Assembly (NCBI GenBank): GCA_900542825.1
Contig: UQOY01000010.1
Coordinates: 1 to 64,000 of the forward strand
Direction of reading: 5' to 3'
Length of the DNA stretch: 64,000 bases
Origin: an uncultured Collinsella sp.
Lineage (GTDB): Bacteria; Actinomycetota; Coriobacteriia; Coriobacteriales; Coriobacteriaceae
The position numbers and the translations under genes are program-made. Of this stretch, positions 61,398 to 64,000 are shown in pieces. The stretch's first letter is position 1; every line of letters starts with the position of its first letter. The notes under the pieces are model-generated. The model searched no databases and had not been told where the DNA came from. It saw only the letters and a list, made by a program, of their open reading frames with translations.

Positions 61398-61451
61398 AGT
61401 CGTTGGGGACGTTCTTAAACGACTAGTCAAACAAGAACGTCCCCAACGACT
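61398..61451 (-). repeat. 54-bp palindrome with the GAACGTCCCC core
   Basis: Perfect 19-bp arms (61398-61416 and 61433-61451), containing TTGGGGACGTTCTT and its complement, enclose a 16-base loop with its own palindrome GACTAGTC. It begins six bases after the hypA stop codon. The arms share TTGGGGAC...CTTAAA with the 13220 repeat and GAACGTCCC with those at 13350 and 19040. Confidence 0.88.
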
Positions 61452-61456
61452 GGGGG

Positions 61457-61885
61457 CTAGGCGATGTGGAGAGGGTTGGCGGCGTCGACGGCGTCGGGGG
61501 CGTCAGAAGGGACGTCGGGGGCAGCGTCTGCCGGGTCCTCGTCGGGGGTCTCGATCTGCTTGATCATGACCTCTTGGCCCTGGAGCAAATAGGTATCGCC
61601 GCTACCGCAATGGGGGCAGGTCTTGCCGTGCTCGACTGTCGCATAGTCGCGGCCGCACGCCTCGCAATGCGTCACGGCCTCGACAGGCTCCACAAGAAGC
61701 TCCGCACCCTCGGTGATCGGCTTTTTATCTGCCGCCCAGCGCCAAGCGTCGAGCAGCAAGTCGGGAACGACGCCCGAGACCTCGCCCAGCAGCAGCGTGA
61801 CGCTCGAAACGCGACGCACGCCATTGGCGCGCGCCACGTTCTCGACATCGCGAATGATGTGATAGACGATTCCCAATTCATGCAA
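61457..61885 (-). CDS. hypA: Hydrogenase nickel-insertion protein HypA
   Basis: This 142-residue metallochaperone delivers nickel to [NiFe]-hydrogenase precursors. The N-terminus MHELGIVYHII supplies the Ni ligands (His2, Glu3). A structural zinc site uses Cys74, Cys77, Cys90 and Cys93 (HCEACGRDYATVEHGKTCPHCG). The last 30 residues are an Asp-, Pro- and Ala-rich tail that most HypA proteins lack. GAAAGG lies upstream of the ATG. It follows the GltD-like gene on the same strand by about 190 bp. No hydrogenase structural gene is within the window, though the location suggests one nearby to the right. Confidence 0.92.
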   Translation of the reverse strand: MHELGIVYHIIRDVENVARANGVRRVSSVTLLLGEVSGVVPDLLLDAWRWAADKKPITEGAELLVEPVEAVTHCEACGRDYATVEHGKTCPHCGSGDTYLLQGQEVMIKQIETPDEDPADAAPDVPSDAPDAVDAANPLHIA

Positions 61886-62050
61886 GGCGAATACCTTTCA
61901 ACAATGGTTGATGCGATGTCAGCCAAACGTCAGCGAGCGGCGATCCAGGTGCCCCAGGTTGCCCCGAAACAAGGCGTCCGCTGGGCTTTTGCCCGCGGCG
62001 CCGAAGTTGAGGGGCAAGATGGGGTGCCTGGGCGCCGCGCAGCGTCGGCA

Positions 62051-62078
62051 GTTCCGCCGTTCGTTAGAACGGCGGAAC
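62051..62078 (-). terminator. Hairpin at the end of the GltD-like gene
   Basis: GTTCCGCCGTTC-GTTA-GAACGGCGGAAC, a perfect 12-bp stem that begins right at the stop codon (62079-62081). It has no T-run, so it may stabilise the 3' end or be a weak terminator. Confidence 0.6.
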
Positions 62079-64000
62079 CTAATGACCGAATTTGATCTTG
62101 ATGGCACGCTTGAGCGCGTACTTGCCCAGGCTGGGGAGCTTTTGCTCGTATTTGACCATCGTGGAGCACTCGGGGCGATCTCGATCCAGGTGGATGGCAT
62201 CGAACGCGCACTTGGTGGTGCACAGACCGCAGCCGATGCACTTGTTGGGGTCGACGATCGAGGCACCGCAGCCCAAGCAGCGGGCGGTCTCGGCGCGCAC
62301 CTGCTCCTCGGTAAAGGTCTCGACGTACTCGCTAAAGGGCGCAGCCTTCTCGCGCTCGCGGTCGATATGTGCCACCTCGCGGCTCGCGTTGTCATAGCCC
62401 TCAATCATGACATCGTCGCGGTCGAGCGCGGTGTAGCGGCGCTGATTGCGGCCGATGGTAAGCGTGGAGCCCGGCTGCACAAAGCGATGGATGGACACGG
62501 CGGCCTCGTGACCGGCGGCGATGGCGTCGATGGCAAAGCTCGGACCGGTGTAGACGTCGCCGCCCACAAAGATGTCGGGCTCAGCGGTCTGATAGGTCTG
62601 GGGGTCGGCAAGAGCACCCTGGCCGCGGCCGAGCTCCACCTTGGAGCCAGCCAGCAGATCGCCCCACACAATGGACTGGCCAATCGACATGACCACGCGG
62701 TCGGCATCGACACGACGCAGATCGTTCTCGTCGTACTCGGGCGCAAACCGGCCCTCGTCGTCAAAGACACGCGTGCAGCGCTTGAAGGTGATACCGCACA
62801 CACGACCAGCCTCGTCCAGGTGAATCTCCTTGGGACCCCAGCCGCAGCTGATGTGGGCGCCGTCCTCAACGGCCTCGCGACGCTCCTCCTCGCTGGCGGG
62901 CATCTGAGCCTCGCTCTCCAGGCAGAACATCTCAATGTGCTCGGAGCCCAGACGGCAGGCGTTTCGCGCGACATCGATAGCAACGTTGCCGCCGCCCACC
63001 ACGATGGTGCGGCCGGACAGCGCATCGATCTTGCCACTGTTGACCTCGCGCAAAAAGTCGACAGCCACGGTCACGTCCTCGGCATCCTCGCTCGGAATAC
63101 CGGCAAGGCGACCACCCTGGCAGCCGATGGCAACATAAAAGGCCTTAAAGCCCTGCTCGCGCAGCTCGTCGAGCGTCACATCGCGACCGACCTCCACGCC
63201 ATAGCGGAACTCGGCGCCCATCAGGCGAATGATCTCGACCTCTGCCTCGATAACGTCCTTCTCCAGCTTAAAGCTGGGAATACCGTAGGTGAGCATGCCG
63301 CCCGGGCGCTCGTTCTTCTCGAACACGACGGGCTTGTAGCCCTTCTCGGCCAGGTAGAAAGCGCAGGACAGGCCGGCCGGACCGGCACCGATGATGGCGA
63401 TCTTCTGGTCGAAGCCGCCGGCACGCGTCGGGGTCACCACAGGTGGGACATAGCGAGTCGCGGCATCCAGATCGCGCTGGGCGATGAACTTCTTGACCTC
63501 GTCGATAGCCACGGCGGCATCCACGCGGCCGCGGGTGCAGGCATCCTCACAGCGGCGGTTGCACACTCGGCCGCAGATGGCGGGCAGCGGGTTCTCACGC
63601 TTGATGAGCGCCAGCGCCTCGTCATAGCGGCCCTGCGCCGCGAGCTTTAAGTAGCCCTGAACGGCAACGTGCGCGGGGCAGGCCGTCTTGCAGGGCGCAG
63701 TCCCGGACTCATGCGTCTCGATACGGTTATCGTTGCGGTAGTTGGGCGACCACTTGGTGTGGTCCCACTTGGTGGCATCGGGCAGCTCCTGGCGCGGATA
63801 CTCGGGCACCTGTCCGCCGGCCTTTTTGCTGCAGAGCTTCTGGCCGAGCTTGGCGGCACCGGCCGGGCACACCTCAACGCAGCGACCGCAGGCCACGCAC
63901 TTGTCCTTCTCGACCTTGGCGACATAGGCCGAGCGCGACAGGTTGGGCGTGTTGAACAGCTGCGAGGTGCGCAGGGCGTAGCACACGTTGACGTTGCAGT
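62079..64000 (-). CDS. GltD-like NAD(P)/FAD oxidoreductase with ferredoxin domains (5' end beyond window)
   Basis: About 640 C-terminal residues are visible; the frame is open to base 64000 and the start lies outside. A [4Fe-4S] motif, CVACGRCVEVCPAG, comes first. Then a GltD-type N-domain with Cys in CKTACPAHVAVQGYLKL and CGRVCNRRCEDAC, an FAD Rossmann fold (IIGAGPAGLSCAFYLAE), an NAD(P) Rossmann fold (VVGGGNVAIDVARNACRLG), and GGDVYTGP. A C-terminal ferredoxin pair, CLGCGASIVDPNKCIGCGLCTTKCAF, follows. Such proteins move electrons between NAD(P)H and ferredoxin or a partner enzyme; true glutamate synthase small subunits lack the terminal ferredoxin parts. Next to hypA, a role in hydrogenase or ferredoxin-linked electron flow is inferred. 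Confidence 0.88.
   Translation of the reverse strand, partial: CNVNVCYALRTSQLFNTPNLSRSAYVAKVEKDKCVACGRCVEVCPAGAAKLGQKLCSKKAGGQVPEYPRQELPDATKWDHTKWSPNYRNDNRIETHESGTAPCKTACPAHVAVQGYLKLAAQGRYDEALALIKRENPLPAICGRVCNRRCEDACTRGRVDAAVAIDEVKKFIAQRDLDAATRYVPPVVTPTRAGGFDQKIAIIGAGPAGLSCAFYLAEKGYKPVVFEKNERPGGMLTYGIPSFKLEKDVIEAEVEIIRLMGAEFRYGVEVGRDVTLDELREQGFKAFYVAIGCQGGRLAGIPSEDAEDVTVAVDFLREVNSGKIDALSGRTIVVGGGNVAIDVARNACRLGSEHIEMFCLESEAQMPASEEERREAVEDGAHISCGWGPKEIHLDEAGRVCGITFKRCTRVFDDEGRFAPEYDENDLRRVDADRVVMSIGQSIVWGDLLAGSKVELGRGQGALADPQTYQTAEPDIFVGGDVYTGPSFAIDAIAAGHEAAVSIHRFVQPGSTLTIGRNQRRYTALDRDDVMIEGYDNASREVAHIDREREKAAPFSEYVETFTEEQVRAETARCLGCGASIVDPNKCIGCGLCTTKCAFDAIHLDRDRPECSTMVKYEQKLPSLGKYALKRAIKIKFGH

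Overview
The window looks like chromosomal DNA of a Coriobacteriia actinobacterium, most probably Collinsella. This is inferred from the high-GC coding sequence, an actinobacterial-style kinase/FHA/PstP/RodA-PbpA/PknB cluster, LytS/LytT-type sensor pairs, a pyruvate:ferredoxin oxidoreductase, a mannose-family PTS with ManO, and large wall-anchored host-glycan hydrolases. No database search was possible, so the genus is an inference.

Layout. 0.2-8.9 kb (all minus): two paralogous LytS/LytTR sensor/regulator pairs, interleaved with a zinc-dependent phospholipase C-like protein, a UMF1-type MFS transporter, a family 2 glycosyltransferase and a YfcE-like phosphoesterase. 8.9-14.5 kb: an amidohydrolase with its APC permease, a membrane-anchored C39-like cysteine peptidase on the plus strand, and a solitary carbamate kinase. 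15-18.6 kb: pyruvate:ferredoxin oxidoreductase. 19-22.8 kb: an overlapping operon of an exported low-complexity protein, a Ser/Thr kinase and an FHA protein. 23-27.2 kb: recR, ybaB and dnaX. 28.4-38.5 kb (plus): kinase, fhaA, fhaB, pstP, a natural SEDS-transpeptidase fusion, and a four-PASTA pknB. This follows the mycobacterial cell-wall-signalling order.

38.6-57.4 kb is probably an island. It has an 1.2-kb defective IS3 element and three giant secreted glycosidases (GH84, GH20, GH2) with C-terminal sorting signals. It lies between an exact 23-bp copy of the tRNA-Arg(CCT) 3' end and the intact tRNA gene. Together the three enzymes would strip beta-linked Gal, GlcNAc and GalNAc from mucin or N-glycans. 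An aldolase remnant lies at its right end. 57.8-61.1 kb: the mannose-family PTS operon (EIIAB, EIIC, EIID, ManO). 61.4-64 kb: hypA, and the end of a GltD-like iron-sulfur flavoprotein that runs off the window.

The most unusual non-coding signal is a family of 14-bp half-sites, GGAAASYRYRYCCC, in strictly alternating orientation with 18- and 16-bp gaps (62-bp period). They form arrays at 28.1 kb and 57.6 kb and a single unit at 13.25 kb. A second family of palindromes carrying a GAACGTCCC or TTGGGGAC core sits immediately 3' of genes.
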